From positions 868,001-932,000 of the forward strand of contig SVOB01000001.1 in NCBI GenBank assembly GCA_015066565.1: 64,000 nucleotides of DNA. The letters run 5' to 3'. Every line of letters begins with the position of its first letter. Position 1 is the first letter of the stretch. The notes below the pieces were generated by a model that had not been told where the DNA came from, searched no databases, and was given only the letters and a program-made list of their open reading frames with translations. Positions 19,330 to 29,483 of the stretch are shown here, one piece after another. Source of the stretch: Oscillospiraceae bacterium (GTDB lineage Bacteria; Bacillota; Clostridia; Oscillospirales; Acutalibacteraceae). The position numbers and the translations under genes are program-made.

Positions 19330-20582
19330 TGAAGAAGAAAAATATAGTCACAATAGTTCTTGTAATTCTTGCCGCCGCTTCGGTTGCGTTTTCGTTCTAT
19401 ATGAAGCATAAGCTTGAAGAACAGAAAGAAAATCCTCAGGCTTCAATCGGCGACGTTTCGACAAGAGAATCGTCAGAACAGGAAATTCTTTTTGAAATGC
19501 GCCACGAAACCCCGCTTATAAAAGCGAGCGAAAGCGGATATTTTTATTCGTTTGACGACGCTTCAAAGGTAACCTTTTACAAATTTGAAAAGAACGAGCT
19601 TAAAAAGGTCACCGATTCGGTTAAAACCGTTGACATAAGCGTGCCTATGAGCGACGATACGATAAACACTACGGTTTACTATATTCAGTCGGGCGAAAAG
19701 CTTTTCGGCTACGGCGTATTCACCGATAAAACCGATTCGTCGGTTAAGGTTTATTCGTTTATTCTCTTTAATCTTGTAAAGCTGCCGAACGGCGACACGG
19801 TGCTTCTTGTAAACTCCGACCCGTCAACCGCTTACAGCAACCAGAGAGTCTGGGACGATATGTTTGAAATTGACCTTGAAAGCGGAAAAACAGAAAGGTA
19901 TTTTTCAAACAGAAACAGAGGCGTTGACATAACGGGCGCTCACAGAAGAGATTTCTTTGTAACAACCGAGGACAGCGTTTCTTCGTTCGGGGATGAGCTT
20001 TATTTCTTCTCTTCAAGAGATTATCAGACAGACGAAAGCGGAAAGGCTCCGTTTGATATTTTCCTTAAAAACGGCTCAGGCGAGGAAAAGGTCGCAACAG
20101 GCGCAATAGGCTATTTTGTTGCAAAGAGCGAAGAGGACGAAGGACTTATCTATATTAAGCAAACCGCTTCGGGCTTCTCGGTTTTCCATTCGTTTGAAGA
20201 GGAAATCGGCGGAAACAATATTCTTTCTCTCCCGGGCGACTATAACACCGCCTACGCGAGAAGCGGTAACTACCTTCTCGACAAGGAAAACGGCGTTGTT
20301 TATTCGCTTCTTGACGGAAGCAAGCGTGAGCTTAAGGATTATTCAATAAGCGCAATGACCTTTTCGGTAAGCGAGGACGGAAACACCGTTCTTCTTACAG
20401 GCACCGTTACGAACGCCCTCGAATACGGCGTTTACACATACGATTTCAAAAACGAAAAGGCTTCGCTTTATATCAAGGATGAATTTGAAACGCTGTTTAA
20501 CCCAACATTTATAACTAACGACAAGTTCGCCTATACCTACCGTGACGGCGAGAATTATAAGACGGTTATTTCAAAAGTATGA
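19329..20582 (+). CDS. N-terminally anchored extracellular protein, unknown function
   Basis: 417 aa; start overlaps upstream stop. Confidence 0.7.
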   Translation: MKKKNIVTIVLVILAAASVAFSFYMKHKLEEQKENPQASIGDVSTRESSEQEILFEMRHETPLIKASESGYFYSFDDASKVTFYKFEKNELKKVTDSVKTVDISVPMSDDTINTTVYYIQSGEKLFGYGVFTDKTDSSVKVYSFILFNLVKLPNGDTVLLVNSDPSTAYSNQRVWDDMFEIDLESGKTERYFSNRNRGVDITGAHRRDFFVTTEDSVSSFGDELYFFSSRDYQTDESGKAPFDIFLKNGSGEEKVATGAIGYFVAKSEEDEGLIYIKQTASGFSVFHSFEEEIGGNNILSLPGDYNTAYARSGNYLLDKENGVVYSLLDGSKRELKDYSISAMTFSVSEDGNTVLLTGTVTNALEYGVYTYDFKNEKASLYIKDEFETLFNPTFITNDKFAYTYRDGENYKTVISKV

Positions 20583-22099
20583 AAAAGAAATTACTGATTA
20601 TTATCCCGATTCTTTTAGTTTTAATTGTTATTATTTCAGTTATTATTATTAAAACAAAGGACGGTAAAGCTATGAAAATTACGGTAAACGAAAAGAAAAC
20701 GCTTCAACCTGTCTATGGCTGGGGCACGTCATCCTGCTGGTGGAGTCAGAATGTTTCGGACGAAAAGACGCGTGAGGAAATAGCGAAATACCTTTATTCA
20801 AAGGAAGGTCTTGCTCTTAACATCTACCGCTACAACGTCGGAGCGGGCTATGACGAAAAGAACAACAGGGTTGATAATCCCTGGAGACTTACCGAAAGCT
20901 TTCTTGTAAAGAACGAGGAAACGGGAAAATGGGAATATGATTTCACCCGTGACAAAAACGCCGTTGAAATGATGAAAAAATGTATTTCCTACGGCTGTAT
21001 TGACACTGTTATTCTTTTCGCAAATTCCCCTCACTATTCCTTTACCGTTTCGGGTCAGTCGTCGGGCGGACTGACTGCCTACAAATCCAACCTCAAAAGA
21101 GAATGTTACGAGGATTATGTTGACTATCTTCTGACTATAACCGAGCATTTTATTGACGAGGGAATTCCCGTGACGCATATCTCTCCCATCAACGAGCCTC
21201 AGTGGTCCTGGGGAGGCGAGAGCGTACGTCAGGAGGGCTGTCACTACGAGGTTGACGAGGTTATTACTCTTATGCGTATGTTCGCAAAGGAGATTAAAAA
21301 ACGCGGACTTGACGTTAAGCTCTACGGCCCCGAAAGCGGCGACCTGAGCTGGCAGACAAACGGCTGGTTTGAGAGAATGAGGGATGACAAGGATATTTCT
21401 CAGGTTCTCGGCGCTCTTTGTTATCACAGCTACTGGTCTGATAACTACGCCCTCGCAAAAGAGGATTTCGGAAAGTTTATTACGGATAATTTCTCAGACA
21501 CGAGAGTTGATATGAGCGAATGGTGCGAGCTTCCGTGTCAACACGGGACTAAGACTGTTGAAAGCGCGCTTATTATGGCTCGCGTTATAGGCAACGATAT
21601 GGCGCTTTCTCACGCTAACTCCTGGACGGGCTGGGTTGCGGTCAACCAGATAGGCATAAAGCCTGAGGACGGGCTTGACTACGCCGACGGTCTTTTCTCG
21701 GCAAGCAACGATTTTTCGGAATACTCAATGGCCAAACGCTATTACGCCCTTGCCCATTATTCAAAATTCATCCCGACAGGCTCCTGCCTTGTTGAAAGCG
21801 AAAACACAGTTTCAACTCTCAACATAACCGAGGACGAAAATCTCGCCGAATGGGATATTCGCCGCAAGGTAGGAACTTACGAATTAACCCAGTCGGCATA
21901 TCAAACGCCCGACGGAAAAATCGTTCTCGTTCTTGTAAACGAGGGTGAAAGCAGAGATATAATTCTTGACGTAAACAAAAAGAATATGACGGTTTACACT
22001 ACCGACGAAGAAAAAAGCCTTGAACAGACATATCAAGGCGAAAAGCAAAAACAAATCACAGTCGGCAAAAACAGTATTGTGACGGTTGTTTTTGAATAA
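20579..22099 (+). CDS. GH30-like glycoside hydrolase (endo-beta-1,6-galactanase-like), membrane anchored
   Basis: 506 aa; YGWGTSSCWWSQNVSD, ISPINEPQWSWGG (acid/base), DMSEWCE (nucleophile region); N-terminal TM. Confidence 0.82.
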   Translation: MKKKLLIIIPILLVLIVIISVIIIKTKDGKAMKITVNEKKTLQPVYGWGTSSCWWSQNVSDEKTREEIAKYLYSKEGLALNIYRYNVGAGYDEKNNRVDNPWRLTESFLVKNEETGKWEYDFTRDKNAVEMMKKCISYGCIDTVILFANSPHYSFTVSGQSSGGLTAYKSNLKRECYEDYVDYLLTITEHFIDEGIPVTHISPINEPQWSWGGESVRQEGCHYEVDEVITLMRMFAKEIKKRGLDVKLYGPESGDLSWQTNGWFERMRDDKDISQVLGALCYHSYWSDNYALAKEDFGKFITDNFSDTRVDMSEWCELPCQHGTKTVESALIMARVIGNDMALSHANSWTGWVAVNQIGIKPEDGLDYADGLFSASNDFSEYSMAKRYYALAHYSKFIPTGSCLVESENTVSTLNITEDENLAEWDIRRKVGTYELTQSAYQTPDGKIVLVLVNEGESRDIILDVNKKNMTVYTTDEEKSLEQTYQGEKQKQITVGKNSIVTVVFE

Positions 22100-22117
22100 G
22101 GCATAATTAGACCCCTT

Positions 22118-22394
22118 AGGGCGTGCGGATTAGGGATTTAATAGCCTCAAAAAACATCTTTCAGCGTAATACTTCGTTAAAAATGCTCGGAATACACAAA
22201 GTATTCCTGCGCTTTTTGCCTTGTCTTACACTAAAAACTGAATTTTTGAGGTGCAAAGCAATTTTGAAATAGGAATTTTTCGTCAGAACAATGAACAAAA
22301 AGGGATTAAGGCTGACGCCTTAATCCCTTTTTTGAAGCAGTTATAACGGAAAAGAACATTTCAAAATCTGTTAAATCCCTAATCCGCACGCCCT
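22118..22394. repeat. 277-bp MITE-like non-coding element with 24-bp perfect terminal inverted repeats
   Basis: agggcgtgcggattagggatttaa (22118-22141) / ttaaatccctaatccgcacgccct (22371-22394); internal hairpins. Confidence 0.75.
22297..22332. terminator. Bidirectional terminator-like hairpin inside the element
   Basis: aaaaagggattaaggc-tgac-gccttaatcccttttt, 16-bp perfect arms. Confidence 0.75.
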
Positions 22395-22412
22395 TATCTC
22401 ACGGGGTTCTTT

Positions 22413-23363
22413 TTATATATCCAATCCGTCAATTATACTCTGAAGCGTTTCGGCGGATTTTTTCAAATCCTCCTGCTCTTTAGCGTTCAATTCAATCGGA
22501 ACGGCGGCTTCAACGCCGTGCTTACCGACTATGACGGGCATACTTAAAGCGATTTTATCGATGCCGTAATTCCCCTTCTGAATGCTTGAAACGGGAAGAA
22601 TTGATTTTTCGTCACGGACTATCGCTTCGCAGATTCTTTTAACGCTCATCGCTATTCCGTAATAGGTTGCGCCCTTCTTTTCGATTATTTCATAGGCGCT
22701 GTTTTTAACCGTATCGGCTAATTCGTGCATTGCCTTGTTATGATTGAAATGGCCTCTCATCTCACAGAATTTGTTGAGCGGAATACCCGAAACGTTTGCG
22801 CTTGACCAGGCGGCGATTTCGCTGTCGCCGTGCTCGCCGATAATAAAGGCGTGAACGCTTCTCGGGTCAACACCGAGATGCTCGCCGAGAAGATATTTAA
22901 GCCTTGCCGAATCGAGAACAGTTCCCGAACCGAAAACCCTGTTTGACGGAAAACCGCTTAATTTGGCCGCCGCAAAGGTGAGAATGTCAACGGGATTTGC
23001 AACTATGAGTAAAATCCCTTCTCTATTGTATTTAACGATTTCGGGAATAACCGATTTAAAAATACCGACGTTCTTTTTAACGAGGTCAAGCCTTGTTTCG
23101 CCGGGCTTCTGACCTGCGCCTGCGGTGACTATAATTACCGCCGCGTCCGAAATATCCGGATAATCGCCCGCATAAATCTGCATAGGCTTCGCAAAAGGCA
23201 AGCCGTGGCTTATGTCAAGAGCCTCGCCCTGCGCCTTGTTCATATCCCTGTCAATTAAAACAATTTCAGAAAAAAGTCCGCTTTCCATAAGCGCAAAAGC
23301 CGAAGCCGAGCCTACAAAGCCGCACCCGACTATCGCCGCTTTTCTTGAATTGATTTCTACCAC
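22413..23363 (-). CDS. ldh: L-lactate dehydrogenase
   Basis: 316 aa; VTAGAGQKPGETRLDLVKKN, IIGEHGDSE. Confidence 0.95.
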   Translation of the reverse strand: MVEINSRKAAIVGCGFVGSASAFALMESGLFSEIVLIDRDMNKAQGEALDISHGLPFAKPMQIYAGDYPDISDAAVIIVTAGAGQKPGETRLDLVKKNVGIFKSVIPEIVKYNREGILLIVANPVDILTFAAAKLSGFPSNRVFGSGTVLDSARLKYLLGEHLGVDPRSVHAFIIGEHGDSEIAAWSSANVSGIPLNKFCEMRGHFNHNKAMHELADTVKNSAYEIIEKKGATYYGIAMSVKRICEAIVRDEKSILPVSSIQKGNYGIDKIALSMPVIVGKHGVEAAVPIELNAKEQEDLKKSAETLQSIIDGLDI

Positions 23364-23420
23364 AGAATCATCTCCTTTTTCAATTATATTTTAACACATT
23401 TGTCAAGAAATAATTAAATA

Positions 23421-23444
23421 AAGCCCCTCTGAAAAGAGGGGCTT
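23421..23444 (-). terminator. Intrinsic terminator at the end of the iol operon
   Basis: aagcccctct-gaaa-agaggggctt; minus strand followed by TTATTTAATT. Confidence 0.75.
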
Positions 23445-23459
23445 ATAGCTTTAATTATT

Positions 23460-24473
23460 TCAGTTGATTTCGGAGAGAAGAACGGGTCTGTGTTCCTCAA
23501 CGCTCTTTTTAGCCGCAAGTCCGATTTTGACCGACTGAAGTCCCGCGTGAATACCTACGGGAACGTCAGTGTCATTTTCAACAGCAGAAACGAACTGACG
23601 CATTTCCTCCGAGAAGGATTCCATATATCTTTCAAGGAAGAAGAACAACGGTTTCTCGCCTGTTACGCCGTCTGCGTTTGAAAGAACTGCTGACGAAAGA
23701 GTGTCGTTAGAGGTAGCAACCATTCCCTTTGAGCCGAAAAGCTCTGCCCTCTGGTCATAGCCGTAAGCAGCACGTCTTGAATTGTCGATAACAGCGAGAG
23801 CGCCGTTAGCCATTTTCATTGTGATAATAGCCGTGTCAACGTCTCCCTGCTCGCCGATAGCGGGATCAACAAGAACTGCGGAATTGACGTAAATTTCTTC
23901 AACGTCGCTGTTCGTAAGGAAGCAAGCCATATCGAAATCGTGAATCGTCATATCAAGGAAGATACCGCCCGAAACCTTTATGTAAGCCGGGTTCGGAGGC
24001 TCGGGGTCACGGGAAGTAATCTTAAGGATATGAGCCTCACCGATTTTGCCCTCGTCATAAGCCTTACGGATAGCCGCAAAATTGTGGTCAAAGCGGCGGT
24101 TAAAGCCTACCTGGAACTTAATTGAGGGATTCTCTTTAAGAGCGTCTGCAACCGCCTGGATTTTAGCTATTGAATGGTCAACGGGCTTTTCACAGAAAAC
24201 ATGCTTGCCCGCCTTGATGGCTTCAACCGAAATTGAAGAATGAGTGTCGGTTGACGAGCATACAAGAACTGCGTCAATTTCGGGGTCGTTAAGGATATCC
24301 TTATAATCCTTTGAAATTTTTTCAACGCCGAAGGACTTTATAAAAGCCTCGGTTTCGCTGTTCATAAACGGGTCTGCAACAGCCTTAACCGTTGCGTTTT
24401 TAACGTGATAGGAAATTGATTCAAGATGAACCTTGCCGATTCGTCCTGCGCCGATAATACCGATATTTAACAT
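23460..24473 (-). CDS. iolG: Inositol 2-dehydrogenase (Gfo/Idh/MocA family)
   Basis: 337 aa; MLNIGIIGAGRIGKVHLESI, CEKPVDHSI, iol context. Confidence 0.92.
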   Translation of the reverse strand: MLNIGIIGAGRIGKVHLESISYHVKNATVKAVADPFMNSETEAFIKSFGVEKISKDYKDILNDPEIDAVLVCSSTDTHSSISVEAIKAGKHVFCEKPVDHSIAKIQAVADALKENPSIKFQVGFNRRFDHNFAAIRKAYDEGKIGEAHILKITSRDPEPPNPAYIKVSGGIFLDMTIHDFDMACFLTNSDVEEIYVNSAVLVDPAIGEQGDVDTAIITMKMANGALAVIDNSRRAAYGYDQRAELFGSKGMVATSNDTLSSAVLSNADGVTGEKPLFFFLERYMESFSEEMRQFVSAVENDTDVPVGIHAGLQSVKIGLAAKKSVEEHRPVLLSEIN

Positions 24474-24484
24474 AGTTTTTCTCC

Positions 24485-25033
24485 TTATTTATAGTATTCG
24501 TCTTTACCTATAAGCCATTTTCTCGGATTTTCGTCAATGTACTGCCAATGCATTAAGAAATCCTCTTCGTTTCGGATTATATGGTCATAAAACCCTTTTT
24601 GCCAAACAGATTTTCCATACTGCTTTGTGATTTTTCCCTTAAACTGCTGAACAATATGCGATACTGTAGGGGCGAGCTGTGCTCGCCCGTATTCAATATC
24701 TATCATAATCAGAATATGAATATGATTTGGCATAATTACATATTTTTCGACCGAAACGCCATCATAAACAGTATTAAGCTTTTTGATTTCTTCTTCTGTT
24801 ATCATACCGAGGTCGGTAAGGCAAATCTTCGGGCGAGCACAGCTCGCCCCTACAAGGTCTAATCCCTTATCTGATTTTTCTTCACCGTACCCCAAGGATT
24901 TTTCGCCGACAATATGCGATAAAATACATTTCATATCCTTTGTGCAAAACGTAATAAAATATGCGCCATTGTCGGAATAATTGTATTGACTTAACCTGTT
25001 TTGTTTTCTCTTCGGAAAATCCTCTTCTGGCAT
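24485..25033 (-). CDS. REP-associated tyrosine transposase (RAYT, Y1_Tnp/IS200-like family)
   Basis: YVIMPNHIHILIMIDI (HUH motif), SVWQKGFYDHIIRNEEDFLMHWQYIDENPRKW; likely start MPEEDF at 25033 (alternative 25060 overlaps iolA). Confidence 0.9.
   Translation of the reverse strand: MPEEDFPKRKQNRLSQYNYSDNGAYFITFCTKDMKCILSHIVGEKSLGYGEEKSDKGLDLVGASCARPKICLTDLGMITEEEIKKLNTVYDGVSVEKYVIMPNHIHILIMIDIEYGRAQLAPTVSHIVQQFKGKITKQYGKSVWQKGFYDHIIRNEEDFLMHWQYIDENPRKWLIGKDEYYK
24666..24689. repeat. REP-like palindrome inside the RAYT ORF (copy 1)
   Basis: gtaggggcgagctgtgctcgcccg; translated as YGRAQLAPT. Confidence 0.9.
24830..24853. repeat. REP-like palindrome inside the RAYT ORF (copy 2, inverted)
   Basis: cgggcgagcacagctcgcccctac, exact reverse complement of copy 1; translated as VGASCARP. 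Confidence 0.9.
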
Positions 25034-25041
25034 AGTATTTA

Positions 25042-26550
25042 TCAGATAGTGCCGTCCCATGTGGAAACGTTGGTGGATGTCTTTTCCTCTTCGTCAAACC
25101 AGTGGGTTGTGACTGCCTTTGACTCGGTATAGAAGCGATATGCGTCCTTACCTAAGCAGTGCAAATCGCCGAAGAACGACTGCTTATGACCCGAGAACGG
25201 GAAAAAGCCGACGGGAACGGGAATACCAACGTTAATGCCGACCTGGCCGCCGTCGGTATGACGGGCGAACTCTCTTGCAAAGTAACCGCTCTGTGTATAG
25301 ATAACCGAGCCGTTTGCATAGGGGTTATCGTTCATAATCTTAAGGCCTTCTTCAAAGTTCTTGCAACGCTTAATGCAAAGAACGGGTCCGAATACCTCTT
25401 CACGGCCTATGGACATATCCTCTGTGACATGGTCAAAGATTGTCGGGCCTACGAAATAGCCGTTTTCATAACCCTCAACGACACAGTTTCTGCCGTCAAG
25501 AACAAGCTCTGCTCCCTCGGCAACGCCCTTGTCAATGTCGGCGAGAACTTCCTTGTAGTGCTTTTCGTATGTAATCGGGCCAAGCTTTGAATCCTTTTCC
25601 CAGGACGGGCCGACCTTAATCTGAGAAGCCTGCTTTTTAAGCTCGACAACAAATCTGTCGGCGATAGCCTCTTCAACTACACAGCAAGAAAGAGCCATGC
25701 AACGCTGACCTGCGCAGCCGTAAGCGGAGTTGATAACGCCCGCAACCGTTCTCTCAAGAGCGCAGTCACTCATAACAAGAGCGTGGTTCTTAGCCTGACA
25801 GAGAGCCTGACAACGCTTTCCTGCGGCGGCAGCTCTCTGATAAATCTTAAGACCTACGGGAGTTGAACCTACGAACGTAATACCCTTAACGTCGGGATGG
25901 TCAAGGATTGTATTAATCTCATTTCTTGAACAGGTAACAACATTAATAACGCCGTCGGGAACGCCTGCATCCTTATAAATCTGAGCGAAGAGCATAGCGG
26001 TTTTAGGTGTGAGCGAAGCCGCCTTAAGAACCATTGTATTACCGCACGCAATACAGGTAGGAGCCATCCAGCCGAACGGAATCATAGCGGGGAAGTTTAC
26101 GGGAACGATGCCTGCGAAAACGCCGAGAGGCTCACGGTATTTAACCGTATCATAGCCCTTTGAGGCGTCCATAATGCTTTCGCCCATCATAAGCGACGGA
26201 ACCTGAGTAGCAAGCTCGGTGCCTTCCTTTGCCTTTAAAACGTCGCCCTCGGACTCGCCCCATACTTTGCCGTTTTCTCTGGCAACGGACATTGTGAGTT
26301 CATCCATTCTTTCAATGATGAGGTCACGGATTTTATACATAATCTGGGCTCTCTTGATAGCGGGAACCGCTCTCCAACCGGGATAAGCCTTTTTCGCCGC
26401 TTCGATAGCTTCCAATACCTCGTCATTTGTACAACAGGGCGCCTGACCTGTGATTTCACCCGTTGAAGGGTTATGAAGGTCATACCATACATCTGTTTTT
26501 GAGTCACGGAATTCACCGTTTACAAAATACTTTAACTTTTCTACAGCCAT
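25042..26550 (-). CDS. iolA: CoA-acylating methylmalonate-semialdehyde dehydrogenase
   Basis: 502 aa aldehyde dehydrogenase; YGCAGQRCMALSCCV; ends FYTESKAVTTHWFDEE. Confidence 0.93.
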   Translation of the reverse strand: MAVEKLKYFVNGEFRDSKTDVWYDLHNPSTGEITGQAPCCTNDEVLEAIEAAKKAYPGWRAVPAIKRAQIMYKIRDLIIERMDELTMSVARENGKVWGESEGDVLKAKEGTELATQVPSLMMGESIMDASKGYDTVKYREPLGVFAGIVPVNFPAMIPFGWMAPTCIACGNTMVLKAASLTPKTAMLFAQIYKDAGVPDGVINVVTCSRNEINTILDHPDVKGITFVGSTPVGLKIYQRAAAAGKRCQALCQAKNHALVMSDCALERTVAGVINSAYGCAGQRCMALSCCVVEEAIADRFVVELKKQASQIKVGPSWEKDSKLGPITYEKHYKEVLADIDKGVAEGAELVLDGRNCVVEGYENGYFVGPTIFDHVTEDMSIGREEVFGPVLCIKRCKNFEEGLKIMNDNPYANGSVIYTQSGYFAREFARHTDGGQVGINVGIPVPVGFFPFSGHKQSFFGDLHCLGKDAYRFYTESKAVTTHWFDEEEKTSTNVSTWDGTI

Positions 26551-26581
26551 TTTATTATCTCCTTATAGGTTTGTGGATTAA

Positions 26582-26610
26582 ACGGGACGTCGGGGACGCC
26601 GTCCCCTATG
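26582..26610. repeat. REP-like palindrome between iolA and iolE
   Basis: acgggacgtcggggacgccgtcccctatg, near-identical to the array unit at 53544-53572. Confidence 0.85.
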
Positions 26611-26641
26611 ATAGATTTGTTGATTATACGGACGGGTTATA

Positions 26642-27538
26642 TCAAAGTCCTGAAACTTCGTTTATATATTTTCTCGCCTTAACCGCATATTCAAACGGAT
26701 TTGCAATAGCGGGGTCCTGTTCGGCTTCAACAAGAACATAACCCTCATATCCGTTTTCGTCAAGAACATCGAAAATCGGTTTGAAATCAATAGCGCCGTC
26801 GCCGGGAACAGTAAATGTTCCTAAGCGAACGCCCTGAAGGAAGCTCAGGTGCTCAGCCTTAACCTTTTCGATAACCTCGGGACGAATGTCCTTTAAGTGA
26901 ACGTGCTTAATGCGGTTAATATACTTTTTGAGAATATACATATAATCCTCGCCGCAGTATGCAAGGTGGCCCGAATCAAACAGAAGATTGAAAAGTTCGG
27001 GGTCCGTGTTTTCCATAAGACGGTCAATTTCAGCCGCTGTCTGAACAACTGTGCCCATATGATGATGGAAGGTAAGGGTAATTCCCATATCCTTCGCAAC
27101 CTTGCCGAGCTTGTTTACGCCCGTGCAAAGTAAATCCCATTCCTCATCATTCATAATGTACTTGTCGTCAAAGATTGACTTGTCAGTACCCTGAATTGAA
27201 TGTCCCTGCTCGGAAATGCCGACTACCTTTGCGCCCATTTCCTTTAAGAAGGTGATATGCTCAATAAAATCCTTTTCAACCTCTTCGTAGGGCTTGGTTG
27301 TAAGGAAAGCCGAGAACCACGCGTTACAAATCTGCATATTGCGAAGCGCAAGCGACTTTTTAAGAAAAGCCATATCGTTTCTCGGATATTTGTTACCGAC
27401 CTCACAGCCTGTATAACCCGCAAGAGCCATTTCGGAAATGCACTGCTCATAGGTGTTTTCCTTGCCGAGATCGGGCATATCGTCGTTTGTCCACGCGATA
27501 GGCGCAATACCTAATTTTACTTTGTTTTTGTCAAGCAT
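26642..27538 (-). CDS. iolE: Myo-inosose-2 dehydratase
   Basis: 298 aa TIM-barrel; [29 protein letters not shown]. Confidence 0.95.
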   Translation of the reverse strand: MLDKNKVKLGIAPIAWTNDDMPDLGKENTYEQCISEMALAGYTGCEVGNKYPRNDMAFLKKSLALRNMQICNAWFSAFLTTKPYEEVEKDFIEHITFLKEMGAKVVGISEQGHSIQGTDKSIFDDKYIMNDEEWDLLCTGVNKLGKVAKDMGITLTFHHHMGTVVQTAAEIDRLMENTDPELFNLLFDSGHLAYCGEDYMYILKKYINRIKHVHLKDIRPEVIEKVKAEHLSFLQGVRLGTFTVPGDGAIDFKPIFDVLDENGYEGYVLVEAEQDPAIANPFEYAVKARKYINEVSGL

Positions 27539-29454
27539 TAATATTTCCTCGCTTTCTTTCTGTTTTCTTCTTTATTTTCAAAGGCCGCCCTGACCTTTTC
27601 GTTAGCCGATGTCGAAGCTATGCCGACATGCCACCATGCGCCGTAGCCGTCAGTCATTGTTTTTGGCAAAGCCTTAATGTCAATGAGAGTGGATACAGTC
27701 TGCTTTTTACTGTCTTCAAGAGCCGCTTCAAGCTCTTCAAGAGTTCTCGCGGTATAGGTCTTAACGCCGTAACCCGAAGCCGCCTTTGCGAAATCAATCG
27801 GGATAAGGTCGCCGAGAAGCTCGCCGTTACCATCACGGTAACGGAACTCGGTCGCAAGGTTGCCTATGCCGTTAGACATTTCAAGGTTGTTGATACAACC
27901 GAAGCCGCAGTTATCGAAAAGAAGAACATTAATCTTCTTTCTTTCCTGAATTGAGGTGATAAGCTCGGAGTGGAGCATAAGATATGCGCCGTCACCGACA
28001 AGAGCGTAAACTTCCTTTTCAGGCTCGGCAAGCTTTGAACCGAGAGCGCCTGCGATTTCATAACCCATACACGAATAGCCGTATTCCATATTGTAAGAAT
28101 ACTTGCTGTCGGTTGTCCACATTCTCTGTAAGTCGCCGGGAAGAGAGCCGGAGGCCGCTACGCAGATAGCGTCTGCGTCGAGCTTTTCACGGATTAAGCA
28201 GAGAGCTGAGGTCTGGGTAATCGTTCCGAATTTTGAAGCAAATTCGGGAATTGTCTTTTCGTCGCCCGCTGAAATAAGGGGCTTGAAGTTTTCGTCATAT
28301 CTGTAAGCAGCAAGACGGTCCATTTCAGCGTCCCACTTCGCCTTGGCACTTAAGTACTCGTCGGTATAAGCCGATTTGTAGCCCGCGTCCGAAAGAAGAA
28401 GAGCGAGAGCCTCAAGACCGAGCTTTGCGTCGGCGACAATTTTTGTTGCGCCTAATTTATAAGCGTCAAAACGCGAGGTGTTAATTGTAACGACCTTTGC
28501 GTCCGACCTGAAAAGTGACTTTGAAGCGGTTGTGAAATCCGAAAAACGGGTGCCGACGCCGATAATGACGTCTGCCTCTTTTGCGATATCGTTACCCGCC
28601 GAATTACCCGTTACGCCAAGACCGCCGAGATTATATTTGCTCGACGAACGGCAGGCGGATTTACCCGACTGGGTTTCGGCAAACGGAATATTAAACTGCT
28701 CGCAAAAGCTTTCAAGAGCGTCGCCCGCCTCGGAGTAACGCACTCCGCCGCCGCAGATTATAAGCGGTTTTTTAGCCGAAGCGATAACTCTTAAAGCGTC
28801 CTCAAGCTCCTCGTAAGCGGGAACCGTACGGACAATCTTATGTACTCTCTTTTCAAAGAATTCCTCGGGATAATCGTAGGTTTCGCCCTCGGCGTCCTGA
28901 GGAAGACAGATTGCAACCGCGCCTGTTTCAGCCGTGTCGGTAAGAACACGCATAGCGTTAATCATAGCGCTCATAAGCTGTTCGGGACGTACAATCCTGT
29001 CCCAGTATCTTGTAACAGCCTTGTAAGCGTCGTTTGTAGTTGTTGCAAGCGAATTAACCTGCTCAAACTGCTGAAGCACGGGGTCGGGCTGACGGCAGGC
29101 GAACGCATCCGCAGGGAACAGAAGAAGCGGAACGTGGTTTACCGTAGCTGTAGCCGCCGCCGTAATCATATTGGCGGCGCCGGGGCCTATTGACGACGAG
29201 CAGGCAATAATCTTTCTTCTGTTGTTCTGCTTCGCAAAGGAAGTCGCAACGTGAGCCATACCCTGCTCATTTCTGCCCTGATAGACCTTAAGAGAGCCTC
29301 TGTTCTCGTCAAGAGCCTGACCTAAACCGCAAACAATTCCGTGACCGAAAATCGTAAAGATACCGTCAACGAATTTGGTTTCTTTTCCGTCAAACGAAAC
29401 GTACTGGTTGTCAAGGAACTTAACGAGAGCCTGTGCCATTGTCATTTTTGCCAT
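27538..29454 (-). CDS. iolD: 3D-(3,5/4)-trihydroxycyclohexane-1,2-dione acylhydrolase (TPP enzyme)
   Basis: 638 aa; [27 protein letters not shown]. Confidence 0.95.
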   Translation of the reverse strand: MAKMTMAQALVKFLDNQYVSFDGKETKFVDGIFTIFGHGIVCGLGQALDENRGSLKVYQGRNEQGMAHVATSFAKQNNRRKIIACSSSIGPGAANMITAAATATVNHVPLLLFPADAFACRQPDPVLQQFEQVNSLATTTNDAYKAVTRYWDRIVRPEQLMSAMINAMRVLTDTAETGAVAICLPQDAEGETYDYPEEFFEKRVHKIVRTVPAYEELEDALRVIASAKKPLIICGGGVRYSEAGDALESFCEQFNIPFAETQSGKSACRSSSKYNLGGLGVTGNSAGNDIAKEADVIIGVGTRFSDFTTASKSLFRSDAKVVTINTSRFDAYKLGATKIVADAKLGLEALALLLSDAGYKSAYTDEYLSAKAKWDAEMDRLAAYRYDENFKPLISAGDEKTIPEFASKFGTITQTSALCLIREKLDADAICVAASGSLPGDLQRMWTTDSKYSYNMEYGYSCMGYEIAGALGSKLAEPEKEVYALVGDGAYLMLHSELITSIQERKKINVLLFDNCGFGCINNLEMSNGIGNLATEFRYRDGNGELLGDLIPIDFAKAASGYGVKTYTARTLEELEAALEDSKKQTVSTLIDIKALPKTMTDGYGAWWHVGIASTSANEKVRAAFENKEENRKKARKY

Positions 29455-29483
29455 AAAGTCACCTCATATCTGAAAAATATTAA

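Noticed and set aside
20798-21427. 209-aa ORF antisense to the GH30 gene
   Set aside because: Shadow ORF caused by biased codon usage.
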